DNA from: Symbiodinium natans
Taxonomy: Eukaryota > Sar > Dinophyceae > Suessiales > Symbiodiniaceae
Assembly: GCA_905221605.1 (NCBI GenBank)
Contig: CAJNDS010000147.1
Location: 592,273 to 634,772 of the forward strand
Reading direction: 5' to 3'
DNA: 42,500 bases
The notes beneath the pieces are model-generated. The model had not been told where the DNA came from. It saw only the letters and a list, made by a program, of their open reading frames with translations, and did no database searches. This document shows positions 9,752-17,637 of this stretch, one piece after another. Every line of letters begins with the position of its first letter. The stretch's first letter is position 1. Both the position numbers and the translations under genes were made by a program.

Positions 9752-10366
9752 GTAAGGCATGACCCGCGCCGGCCAAGCGTCGGGGATCGAGTTGCATGTG
9801 AGGGATGATAAAAACCCCCCGGTATTGAAAAGTAAAGAGAAGCGCCCCGAGATGATCAGATGTGAGTTTTGCTCGATAAAACGACAAGAGTAAAAAGAAC
9901 GATCACGTTCAGAATGCTGCTAAAACTCGAGAAAACGATAAGAGTAAAAAAAGAGCGATGACATACTTCAGGGATATCTTCCGGGATAGGGGGTTTTCAC
10001 GCAACCTCATGTTCTTTTGGGGTTTGGGGTTTTGGGTTCGGGGTTTAGGGTTTTGGGTTTGGGGTTTGAGCTGGGTTTAGGGTCTGAGTCTGGTGTTCGG
10101 GGTTTGGGGTTGTGCGGTTGAGGATGTGCCAACACTAGATTGCAGGGATCCCCTCCACTCAAAATCCTCTCAGCTCCGAATCTGACCTTTGACCACCGAA
10201 GCAGTGTTGAACCTATAATTTGCAAAATATTATTTTTTGAATAATATAACCGATAAGTATTGAACAATGAAGGGTTTTGAAGACACCTGGCTGGCGTGCC
10301 CCGACTTCAGACCGCAGAGAAGACAGATGCCCTCTGCTGGAGAATTCCGAAACCGCTTGACCCAAA

Positions 10367-10506
10367 GAGCCCAATACCCCTTGATTAAGGAATATGCCTT
10401 AATTGATAAAGGGATCCTTAATATGATTTAAGGTAATTTCCTTAATTTACAAAGGGGTCCTTAATATGATTTAAGGTATATTCCTTAATTAAGGGGTATT
10501 GGGCTC
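10367..10506. mobile_element. Large palindromic element (family R4)
   Basis: A 140-bp near-perfect palindrome. The left arm starts GAGCCCAATACCCCTT and the right arm ends AAGGGGTATTGGGCTC, with one mismatch over about 29 bp. The interior repeats the motif CCTTAATATGATTTAAGGTA twice. It would form a long hairpin and looks like a MITE. Confidence 0.75.
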
Positions 10507-10629
10507 TATGGGGATGGTGGACCGCCCTCGGCGACTAGGCGATTTGGCGCGCGAGAAATGTAAGGATATAGCTTCATGGTCCCTTCATCTGGTAGGGTTT
10601 AGGGTTTAGGGTTTAGGGTTTTAGGGTTT

Positions 10630-10680
10630 AGGGTTTAGGCTTTAGGCTTTAGGCTTTAGGCTTTAGGCTTTAGGCTTTAG
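10630..10680. repeat. (TTTAGGC)n variant array
   Basis: A TTTAGGG array passes into about seven copies of TTTAGGC, a heptamer variant seen as a run only here in the window. Confidence 0.9.
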
Positions 10681-10683
10681 AGG

Positions 10684-10767
10684 GTTCTGAAGTCTGGGCC
10701 ATTGGGTTTTAGAGGGTGCATGATAGGTGTACAAGGGGTCCCCATCTAAGGGCCCAGATCAAGGGAC
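10684..10767. repeat. Dispersed repeat (family R5), copy 1
   Basis: GGTTCTGAAGTCTGGGCC ... GTCCCCATCTAAGGGCCC, closely related to 26621-26708 and to the palindrome at 35181-35253. Confidence 0.65.
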
Positions 10768-10902
10768 CGTGTAACCATGCAACTAGCCCAGGAACAAAGC
10801 AAACCCTGGAAATTTACAAAGCCCGGCAAGAGGTCGGTGTGCCCTGAACCGAAAATCCTTTGATTTAGGGTTTAGGGTTTAGGGTTTAGGGTTTGGGGTT
10901 TA

Positions 10903-10907
10903 GGGTT
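10903..10907. repeat. Left target-site duplication GGGTT
   Basis: GGGTT directly before the 5' LTR equals GGGTT directly after the 3' LTR (23640-23644). Five bases is the usual size for copia integrases. The site lies in a TTTAGGG array, so a chance match is possible. Confidence 0.7.
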
Positions 10908-11080
10908 TGTAATTTTGCATTGCGATAACCCTTGCATTTTAACATCATGTGCATATCGTCCCGTTGCATTACCTCGCAAGCCCTCTGCAGTAGAAAATAG
11001 AGCGTTCGCTCCTGCATGGCTTAACGGCATTATCAACTCAGTGCTTGTGATTACACCTTGGAGTTTCCCTGATAACTATA
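10908..11080 (+). repeat. 5' LTR (173 bp)
   Basis: Runs from TGTAATTTTGCATTGCG to CCCTGATAACTATA and matches 23467-23639 at every position. The start is set by the polypurine tract before the 3' copy, the end by divergence of the two flanks. It ends in TA instead of the usual CA. An open frame through the LTR (MHCDNPCIL...) occurs in both copies and is a by-product, not a gene. Confidence 0.97.
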
Positions 11081-11094
11081 GGTTATCAGCCGTA
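11071..11094 (+). promoter_or_regulatory. Candidate primer-binding site with LTR-end hairpin
   Basis: Immediately after the 5' LTR stands GGTTATCAGCC, which resembles the TGGTATCAGAGC initiator-Met tRNA site of plant copia elements with an inserted T and a changed 3' part. The LTR end GATAAC and the site's GTTATC form a 6-bp hairpin with loop TATAG (11071-11087). The primer tRNA cannot be settled from sequence alone. Confidence 0.45.
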
Positions 11095-11103
11095 TAGCCT
11101 ACA

Positions 11104-11787
11104 ATGCTTGCGGATGCGAACCTGGAGAATGCTTCACCTGAACTTGTACCTGCCGAAGAAGCAGCTACAGAACGTACAGGACTACCTCTGCTGCTCCCGG
11201 CAACGGGAAGCCGAGCAGGGGCACCAGAGACGCACCTAGGTCAACAGTCGTACCCTCAAGCAGTGAACTTCGCTAACATGTCCATGCATGATGGTCGGAA
11301 CCTCAGCATGGCGGCGAACTTCTTTTCGCAGACGAATGTGTTTCATGTTCATGATGAGAACCGAGCACGTCTTAGGACGGAGCTAAGTTTCTTAGAGATT
11401 GAAGCGGAGAGAAGGCACACACTGGCCATGGAAGAACAGGCCCGTGCAAATGAACAAGGTGTTTCGAACCTTGAGGAACTCGCCGAAAGGGTACATGCTA
11501 CTCGAATGGCATCGTGCGAAGAGCGATTCGCGAGGTTCGAACAACGGTCAGCCACCAGGGAACTTGGATTAATCGAAGAGCTTGACGAAATGCAAGCCCG
11601 ATTTGCAAGCATTGAGCAAAACGTTTCACAATCAGAGGCGCTCCTCGCCCAAAGGATGCAAGAGCAATACCATCAACAACTCAACAGTTTTGCTGCACAA
11701 CAATCGCAGTTCCTCCTCTCGGAGTTCGAAGAAAACTTCCAGGTCTACCAAAGAACCGAAAGGGAAGAATTTGACGCGAAGGACTGA
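11104..11787 (+). CDS. Gag N-terminal part: coiled-coil domain (ORF1)
   Basis: 227 codons from the first ATG after the LTR. Residues 1-80 are disordered and Ala/Glu rich; from about residue 85 to the end the sequence is a long charged helix (for example LRTELSFLEIEAERRH, LEELAERVHATRM), a coiled coil expected to drive Gag assembly. It ends in EEFDAKD and TGA at 11785. Reading on one base later (+1) gives EDDKPKVKEAESIRL, the start of the capsid-like part, so ORF1 and ORF2 are one Gag split by a frameshift. No nucleic-acid-binding motif lies in this part. Confidence 0.8.
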   Translation: MLADANLENASPELVPAEEAATERTGLPLLLPATGSRAGAPETHLGQQSYPQAVNFANMSMHDGRNLSMAANFFSQTNVFHVHDENRARLRTELSFLEIEAERRHTLAMEEQARANEQGVSNLEELAERVHATRMASCEERFARFEQRSATRELGLIEELDEMQARFASIEQNVSQSEALLAQRMQEQYHQQLNSFAAQQSQFLLSEFEENFQVYQRTEREEFDAKD

Positions 11788-11792
11788 AGACG
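11778..11792 (+). other. +1 frame change at the ORF1 stop (GAC TGA A)
   Basis: Protein-like sequence leaves frame 1 at GAC TGA and resumes in frame 2 at GAA GAC GAC. Skipping the T of the stop codon joins them without loss. This is the layout of programmed +1 frameshifting on a slow stop codon, but a single-base deletion or sequencing error would look the same. Confidence 0.5.
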
Positions 11793-13972
11793 ACAAACCA
11801 AAGGTGAAGGAAGCCGAGAGCATTAGGTTGCCAGACTTCCCAAATCCCGAAACGTACAGGTCATGGAAGACTGCGACCCGTGAAGCTATTCGTGCGGCCA
11901 GCGATAGACCCGATGATGCTTTCGAGTGGATCCTTGAAGTCTACGACAAGAACGCATCACACGAAAAGCTAAGAGCGCCAGGAAAGTTTGTGACTCTCGA
12001 CACGAAGCTGCTCGCTGCACTCAGTAAGGTCGCAAAGGGAGACCTCGGTAGACACATCCTGAACTTCAAGGAAACCGAGGCCGCCCAAAAGAGATCCGTG
12101 AGGGGTCGTCAGGTTCTTTACCTCTTCGAACAACACTTCAAAACCAACGAAGAAGTGGGCTCACTCTACTCAGTTGAGGACCTTTTGAAGGTTAACATGG
12201 TTGGAGATGACCTCACATCTTTTCTTCACAACTGGGAGAGTGTCATTGCAGGAATGAGCCATGTCCCTGAGGAAATGGTACTACGAGATATTCTGCTCAG
12301 ACAGATTAGGAAGTCAAGTCGTATGAAGTATGACTTAGAGATTTACGACCGTGCCAAGGAGGGATCTGCTTCTCACACCTACTCCTTCCTTTTGCAGTCG
12401 ATTAGGGACTTGCTTACCAGGGAAAGGGTCAGGAAAAACCGAGACAGGATCGCCAAGTCCCACGGGGACAAGTTTGGGGCTCCTGCCCCGACGCGCCCGT
12501 CTCGCCCCTCAAGCCGAGGTGGCCGTGAGAGAGGTAGATCGCCATCTAGGAGCACGAGCCGCTCGCGAAGTAGCAATGCCAGCTCCCCAAAGAGGTCAAA
12601 CAGCCCGAAGGGAGTGTGCTACGACTTCCTGAAAGGTACCTGTACTCGTGGTGACAAATGCAGTTTCCTACACAAGACTAGGTCCCAGTCACCGAACTCG
12701 AAGAAGCCTGACAAAGCCCCAAAGATCGGAGGTAGAATTCAGCGTGTCTGTACTTTCTGGAAGAAAGGGAAGTGCAACAAGGGCGAGAACTGTCGTTTTC
12801 TCCACCAGGAGAAGCCAGCCGCAGCTGCGAAAGCTAAGGCGGCTGCTGCCACCCCTGATCCCACTAATCCTAAGCCTAGATCCCCCTCGCCCGCTCCTAG
12901 GAGACCGAAAAGCCGAGGTAGGTCTAAGAGCAGGGATAAGGCAGCAGCGTGTTGCCTCGCAGCACCTGCTGTGCAACCAAGCCCCTTGGAGGACACATGG
13001 GAGGTCGACTTCAAGGGTGGAGTGTTAATCAGACACCATCGCGTGGAGAGAACAGGCTGGTTTGCACCAGGCAGCGACTGCCCGATCAATGTCCGGCGAC
13101 TTAAGAGCAAGGTTAGGGTAGAGAAAACCTTCCCAGAGTACCCTCGCTTTGCTGCAGTGGCATGGAACTGGAGGAAGACTGCGCCGGAACCCTCCTCTAG
13201 GGCTTGGGTAGGCAAGTCTACTTTCAAGATAGAGCCACTGAAGGTAACCTTCTGTGATGAACCTGTCATGAAGGCCATTCCTGTGGAAGGTGATGGCTTC
13301 AGGCACATCAGGAGGAAACGTCGTTTCAGCGTGGCTTACGCCACCGCCGAGGACTGCCCCAAGCCGAGCATGAAAGAACAGAATCGTGCCAGGATCGAAG
13401 CTAAGCAACTTGAGGCATTGGTGATCAGCATGACGAACGATGTACCTACCAAGTGTGGTTACATGTGTGAAGACCTGACATGTGAGTCATGCGAACGCAC
13501 CCCCGCACCTGCCTGCTCAGGCATAGTGCCCGGCCTAGAGTTCCTAGCTGACACTGGTAGCGAGGAAGACCTCATTAGCAAGGAGGATCTGAGGATTCAC
13601 TACCCGAGCGTCGAGGTCAAAACTGCATCAAGGCCTGTGAGTCTAATCACAGCAAATGGCCCAGTACTCGGGGATCAATCTGTCAAAGTCGATATCCCTG
13701 AACTGAGCCTCCCAGTTGAGTGTTATCTACTAGAAAGCACTCCTCCTGTCTGCTCTGTCGGGCGCAGATGCATGGATGAGGGTTATGACTTCCACTGGCA
13801 TGCGGGGAAGGTCCCTTTCTTTGTCACTCCCGACGGCAGGAAGCTGAAGTGCAAACTCAAAGGCAGGGTCCCTGTGATCGCAGAAGGCTCTGTTGCCACT
13901 CCAGCTATCGAAGAGGAGAGTAACATTGTCTCCCCGGTGTTCAGCCAGGGGGGCAGCTCGCTTTTTCAGTAG
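11786..13972 (+). CDS. Gag capsid-like region, CCCH fingers and aspartic protease (ORF2)
   Basis: In order: a helical capsid-like region (about 11810-12470; RLPDFPNPETYRSWK, VLYLFEQHF, FLHNWESVIAGM); an Arg/Ser-rich basic linker; two CCCH zinc fingers of form C-x7-C-x5-C-x3-H at 12617-12673 and 12749-12805, where copia normally has a CCHC knuckle; a second basic linker; a module containing EDTWEVD and IRHH (12989-13236) that recurs in ORF3; and a retropepsin with ADTGSEEDLIS, catalytic Asp codon at 13550. The frame stays open upstream to 11582, but that part only shadows ORF1. It ends in TAG at 13970 after SSLFQ, just past the protease, and integrase follows in the -1 frame. Confidence 0.9.
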   Translation, partial: EDDKPKVKEAESIRLPDFPNPETYRSWKTATREAIRAASDRPDDAFEWILEVYDKNASHEKLRAPGKFVTLDTKLLAALSKVAKGDLGRHILNFKETEAAQKRSVRGRQVLYLFEQHFKTNEEVGSLYSVEDLLKVNMVGDDLTSFLHNWESVIAGMSHVPEEMVLRDILLRQIRKSSRMKYDLEIYDRAKEGSASHTYSFLLQSIRDLLTRERVRKNRDRIAKSHGDKFGAPAPTRPSRPSSRGGRERGRSPSRSTSRSRSSNASSPKRSNSPKGVCYDFLKGTCTRGDKCSFLHKTRSQSPNSKKPDKAPKIGGRIQRVCTFWKKGKCNKGENCRFLHQEKPAAAAKAKAAAATPDPTNPKPRSPSPAPRRPKSRGRSKSRDKAAACCLAAPAVQPSPLEDTWEVDFKGGVLIRHHRVERTGWFAPGSDCPINVRRLKSKVRVEKTFPEYPRFAAVAWNWRKTAPEPSSRAWVGKSTFKIEPLKVTFCDEPVMKAIPVEGDGFRHIRRKRRFSVAYATAEDCPKPSMKEQNRARIEAKQLEALVISMTNDVPTKCGYMCEDLTCESCERTPAPACSGIVPGLEFLADTGSEEDLISKEDLRIHYPSVEVKTASRPVSLITANGPVLGDQSVKVDIPELSLPVECYLLESTPPVCSVGRRCMDEGYDFHWHAGKVPFFVTPDGRKLKCKLKGRVPVIAEGSVATPAIEEESNIVSPVFSQGGSSLFQ

Positions 13973-16900
13973 ATAGCGGCCCTTGCGGGCTCGCCGGTGC
14001 TGCGCATGAACATCCCGCCGGTGAAGACGAACAAGACGAGGACCCAGGTAAGCACCTTGACCCTGAGGTCCGCGATGCAATTTCCAAGGTGCCGCCGATC
14101 GCCATTTCCAAAGAACAGCTAAGCAAAACAGGTTGGACCGCAACCGAAGAACACCGTAAGGTAATCATCGGACACAGACCCAAAGCCTTCAGGACTCCTG
14201 CGTCGAGACATCCTAGCTTCGTGATCAGGACAACTTGGGTTTTCAGGGGAGGCGAATGGTCCAAGATCGAGAACAAGGTCGACATGAGAGAACTTCCGCA
14301 AAAGGTTGCTAAGTTCGAAGAACCGACCATCCTCTCAATTTCGATCTTTGAAAGACCACCTGACAATCCCGAACCTGAACCTGATAGTGATCACGATGAA
14401 GCGCCCGACGACGTAGGAGGTTCCGAAAAACTTAGGCTGGAAGCCGAGACTGCTGCCCACAAATTCACCCATCGACCCAAGAATCCTTTCTGTAGAGTGT
14501 GCCAAAGGGCAAAAATGATGGCCCCTCATGCACGAAAGAAGGGAGGATCGAGCACTATCGCATCCAAGAAATTCGGGGACCACATCACGATCGACCATGT
14601 CATCACGAAGGACTTCCGAGACTTTGGGTTCGAGGGGGAAAAGGTTGCATTCGTGGTTAAGGATGTCTGGTCCAACTTCAGGTATGTTTACCCGGCCGTT
14701 TCTAAGAACGCTGAGGAGTGCTACGAAAACTTGCTGCACTTTCTTCAAGTTGAGGATAGTGTCGGTATAGTGTACTCCGATAATGCGTTTGAGCTTGAAA
14801 ATGCTGTTAAATGGATTGGCTGCAGGCACAATACCTCTCGGGCCTATGTTGATCAAAACAAGGCTGTCATCGAGAGAGAGATCAGGACTGTCCTCGAAGG
14901 CACTCGTGCCAACCTTCTCCAGGCGGGGCTTCCTGATAAAATGTGGCCTTTGGCCGCACAGCATCACACCATGGCCCTGAACACCTCGAAGCGATTCGAC
15001 ACTGAGACTGTTCCTTGGGTAGATCGTTTTGATGAGGAATTCAGTGGCCTCGCCATACCGTTTGGCGCTAGAATCATCTATTGGAATAATCCGAAGCAAA
15101 ATGCTACAGGTAGCTCTAAGTTTGCACCGACCGGAGAGGAAGGCATCTTTCTGGGGTACCATGTTCAGCCAGGCTTCATCTGGAAGGATGAATACCTTGT
15201 AGCGCCCGTAAAGGGATGCCGTGATGCCCTCGAGAATGACAGCCTCAAGATCCTCCGAGTCAAACGCATGGAGCTTCCGCTAGGGGAACTTACCTTCCCT
15301 CTTGCTAGCCCCATCGAAGACAAAGGACCTCCGTCGCTTGATGATCAGAATTGTTTTGAGCAGCACAAGTCTACTGACCTCAACGAAGATGATCTCATCG
15401 AACAGCTTTTTGCCGACTACGTCCCTGAAGGAGAAGAGGACCCGTTGGATGAGCTCGATCGGAGATGCGCCGAAATCGATGCTAGGGAGAAGGAAAACAA
15501 AGAGGTAGGGGAACCAAAGCCCTTAGCTCCTCCCGAACCGAGCTCCAGTAGCGCCCCCGAATTTATCAAGCCAACATGGAAGCCTCATGATCCCAACAGG
15601 ATGCCCGATGGTTCCAAAGTACCACAGGGGTACAATTGGGATGGCGTGAGACTTGTCCGAAACAGGAGGGGCTCTAAGAGACCTCCTGATACTCCCTCTG
15701 AGTTCTGGACCTCCATGTCTAGGACCCAGCGTGAGGCCGACATCGAAAGGTATCGCAGGAAGGTTGAACTTGAAGAACAGAGAAAGCGTAGGGATGCTGC
15801 CCCAGCAATGCCCGTTGGACCTAGGGTCCAGGAACCTCATCGCGAGAAGCTCAGCCGAATGTACTTTGATAAGCTCTGCGAGGTCGCTCAGCTCCAGTAC
15901 GCACTTGTTGCTAGAGTTGTATCACAAAAGGAGATCAACAGCAACATTGATGCCCAAGCTGCACTGGACAAAGAGTGGCAAAAGCTTGTCGATAAGCAGT
16001 GCTGGTTGTCCGAGAAGGTTCGCGAGTACTCCGATGTTGCTAGTGAAGCCCAGAAGAAAGGGGTGAAAGCACATTTTGGCAGGATCTTTGAGATTTGCAG
16101 CCTTAAGGGGTCCGAGCTACCGAAAGGGCACCCAGATCGCAAGTGGAAGGGCCGAAGCGTGTTCCAGGGCAACCGGGTTTCCGACGAACACAACGATCAT
16201 GCCATCTTTGCAGAACTCGGATCTAGCCCCGCTAGCATGGAGGCCGCAAAGGTGATTGACGTTTTCGGAAGTCAGCCTGGCTACAGCAAGCAGCAGGCCG
16301 ATGCTCGTCAAGCATACACGCAGGCCCTGTTCAAAGGCGTCGAGACGTGGGTGAGGCTGCCTAGAAACAGGTGGCCAAAAGAGTGGATAAAATACAAAGA
16401 CCCTGTTTGCCCGCTGATGCTAGCTCTCTACGGTCATCCCGATTCCGGAGGGATTTGGGAGCAGCACTGTACGAAGCAGCTTACTTCTGCTGGGTGGGTC
16501 GCTGTATTGCCTGAGATATGGCAGTCCATTTTCTACCATCCACAACTTGATCTTCTTCTTGTTGTTTATGTCGACGACTTCAAGATGGCAGGACCGGCAG
16601 AAAACATGAGCAAGGGCTGGAAAACCATCAGCGATGTCATAGACTTAGATCCCCCTGAACCTTTTGGCAGGTATTTTGGGTGCAATCATTTTGAGGAATC
16701 AAAGGTCATGTTGCCGAGGGAAGCACATCCGTTCGCTTATGTCTTTGACAAGAAGGTGGCAGCTCCTGCAGCTGGGGGAAACCCCGAGCCGACTCGGAAG
16801 GAGGACTTTTGGGAAGTCGATCCAGAGTTAGGCGCTGTCATTCGCCACCATCTTTACCCTCGCAAAAGGTTGTACGTTCCCGACGAACATGACGTTCAGC

Positions 16901-17637
16901 GTTTCCCGAACATTTCACCCGAAAGATTCACTGAGGTTGAGGGGGGATCGGTTGTTCACGACAACTTCAACTTGCAGGGAGCCAAGCGCCAGGACACTTG
17001 GTGGACGGGCAGGACCTACTTCCCTATCACAACTGTTGAGCCCGAAGACTTTAAGCATGCCCTTGCCGCTAGATCCAAAACCGAAGCGAAGCGTGAGGCA
17101 AAGCAGAGCAGGTTTAAAGCTATGGACTCCATCAGTGAAGAAGCAATCCCAGCCATGTCCAAGCCGGTAAATGTCATGACGTATGACATGAAGGACTTCC
17201 TCATCTCTTGTGTTGAAAGGTACTGTGAACTCGCGAAGGTCGACAAAAACTCCCTCGTGTATGCCGCTACTCCTTTTCATGAAAACCGTGTGGCAAGGCC
17301 CACGGAAGGAGAAGAAGAGGGGGGCAGGCTACAGCCCATTGCCAGTCGTGTGCTAATGAAAGTTCTTTTCGCAGCCCGCATGGCAAGGTGGGACCTCCTG
17401 CGTGCCACACAGAGTTTAGCCTCTAGGGTGACCAAATGGTCGCGTGACTGCGATGTCGGACTACACCGCCTAATCTGCTACATCAACTCTTCTCTCGACC
17501 TTAAGATGCAGGGCTTCATCGGGGATCGTGTGAGTGATTGTAAGTTGTGGTTATTCTGTGATGCCGATTGGTCCGGGGAGCACGACAACAAGTCTACCTC
17601 CGGCTGTGCATTGTACCTAGTAGGGCCCAACACATAG
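13924..17637 (+). CDS. Pol part 1: copia integrase and reverse transcriptase, start of RNase H (ORF3)
   Basis: No ATG at the 5' end; the frame opens after TAA at 13921 and is probably entered by frameshift. Integrase: compact zinc motif HKFTHRPKNPFCRVC (14458-14502), then a DDE core with Asp at 14593 (ITIDHV), Asp at 14779 (VYSDNAFE) and Glu at 14872 (NKAVIERE). The Asp-Glu spacing, about 30 residues, is shorter than the usual 35. A Pro/Glu-rich linker follows. Reverse transcriptase: Asp at 16300 (QQADARQAYTQALFKG) and LLLVVYVDDFKMAG with the catalytic pair at 16573-16578. The second WEVD...IRHH module (16801-17029) follows the RT, then the start of RNase H (FCDADWSGEHD, 17557). TAG at 17635 cuts RNase H in its middle. 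Order integrase before RT defines copia. Confidence 0.95.
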   Translation, partial: HCLPGVQPGGQLAFSVDSGPCGLAGAAHEHPAGEDEQDEDPGKHLDPEVRDAISKVPPIAISKEQLSKTGWTATEEHRKVIIGHRPKAFRTPASRHPSFVIRTTWVFRGGEWSKIENKVDMRELPQKVAKFEEPTILSISIFERPPDNPEPEPDSDHDEAPDDVGGSEKLRLEAETAAHKFTHRPKNPFCRVCQRAKMMAPHARKKGGSSTIASKKFGDHITIDHVITKDFRDFGFEGEKVAFVVKDVWSNFRYVYPAVSKNAEECYENLLHFLQVEDSVGIVYSDNAFELENAVKWIGCRHNTSRAYVDQNKAVIEREIRTVLEGTRANLLQAGLPDKMWPLAAQHHTMALNTSKRFDTETVPWVDRFDEEFSGLAIPFGARIIYWNNPKQNATGSSKFAPTGEEGIFLGYHVQPGFIWKDEYLVAPVKGCRDALENDSLKILRVKRMELPLGELTFPLASPIEDKGPPSLDDQNCFEQHKSTDLNEDDLIEQLFADYVPEGEEDPLDELDRRCAEIDAREKENKEVGEPKPLAPPEPSSSSAPEFIKPTWKPHDPNRMPDGSKVPQGYNWDGVRLVRNRRGSKRPPDTPSEFWTSMSRTQREADIERYRRKVELEEQRKRRDAAPAMPVGPRVQEPHREKLSRMYFDKLCEVAQLQYALVARVVSQKEINSNIDAQAALDKEWQKLVDKQCWLSEKVREYSDVASEAQKKGVKAHFGRIFEICSLKGSELPKGHPDRKWKGRSVFQGNRVSDEHNDHAIFAELGSSPASMEAAKVIDVFGSQPGYSKQQADARQAYTQALFKGVETWVRLPRNRWPKEWIKYKDPVCPLMLALYGHPDSGGIWEQHCTKQLTSAGWVAVLPEIWQSIFYHPQLDLLLVVYVDDFKMAGPAENMSKGWKTISDVIDLDPPEPFGRYFGCNHFEESKVMLPREAHPFAYVFDKKVAAPAAGGNPEPTRKEDFWEVDPELGAVIRHHLYPRKRLYVPDEHDVQRFPNISPERFTEVEGGSVVHDNFNLQGAKRQDTWWTGRTYFPITTVEPEDFKHALAARSKTEAKREAKQSRFKAMDSISEEAIPAMSKPVNVMTYDMKDFLISCVERYCELAKVDKNSLVYAATPFHENRVARPTEGEEEGGRLQPIASRVLMKVLFAARMARWDLLRATQSLASRVTKWSRDCDVGLHRLICYINSSLDLKMQGFIGDRVSDCKLWLFCDADWSGEHDNKSTSGCALYLVGPNT
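13948..13990 (+). other. Candidate -1 ribosomal frameshift site (GGGGGGC) between protease and integrase
   Basis: The ORF2 and ORF3 frames overlap only at 13924-13972. In this overlap the heptamer G GGG GGC (13948-13954) is in the phase needed for X XXY YYZ slippage, and a small GC hairpin (GCCC TTGC GGGC, 13979-13990) lies 24 bases downstream. Slippage would join protease to the integrase frame. Mutation is the alternative. Confidence 0.5.
16801..17029 (+). other. Second copy of the WEVD-IRHH module
   Basis: EDFWEVDPELGAVIRHH followed by Pro/Arg/Asp positions and WWTGRTYFPI. The module at 12989-13236 in Gag reads EDTWEVDFKGGVLIRHH and ends AWVGKSTFKI. About 75-80 residues each, with the same first block and the same final W-x-G-x-(S/T)-x-F pattern. 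Function unknown. Confidence 0.75.
17635..17637 (+). other. In-frame TAG inside RNase H
   Basis: The same frame continues without another stop: before it CALYLVGPNT, after it YPLNAFSKKQTSITMSSTESE, the two halves of one RNase H. Either a point mutation, a readthrough stop, or a position changed by RNA editing. The sequence shows no classic readthrough context. Confidence 0.85.

Larger units (their letters stand above)
9752..10907. other. Non-coding stretch before the retrotransposon
   Basis: AT-richer unique DNA, a large palindrome (10367-10506), TTTAGGG and (TTTAGGC)n arrays (10590-10680), an R5-type repeat (10684-10767) and the TTTAGGG array that is the insertion target (10865-10907). No gene seen. 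Confidence 0.6.

Noticed and set aside
9215-9887. Two overlapping minus-strand open frames of 181 and 108 codons
   Set aside because: No conserved blocks, Arg/Ser-rich composition as expected by chance; the + strand holds the better exon at 9662-9751 with splice signals.
10915-11097. Open frame through the 5' LTR (and again in the 3' LTR)
   Set aside because: It occurs because the LTR happens to lack stops in that frame; the two copies are identical since the LTRs are.
13570-14143. Long minus-strand open frames across the retrotransposon
   Set aside because: Shadows of the + strand polyprotein; the + strand carries all catalytic motifs.
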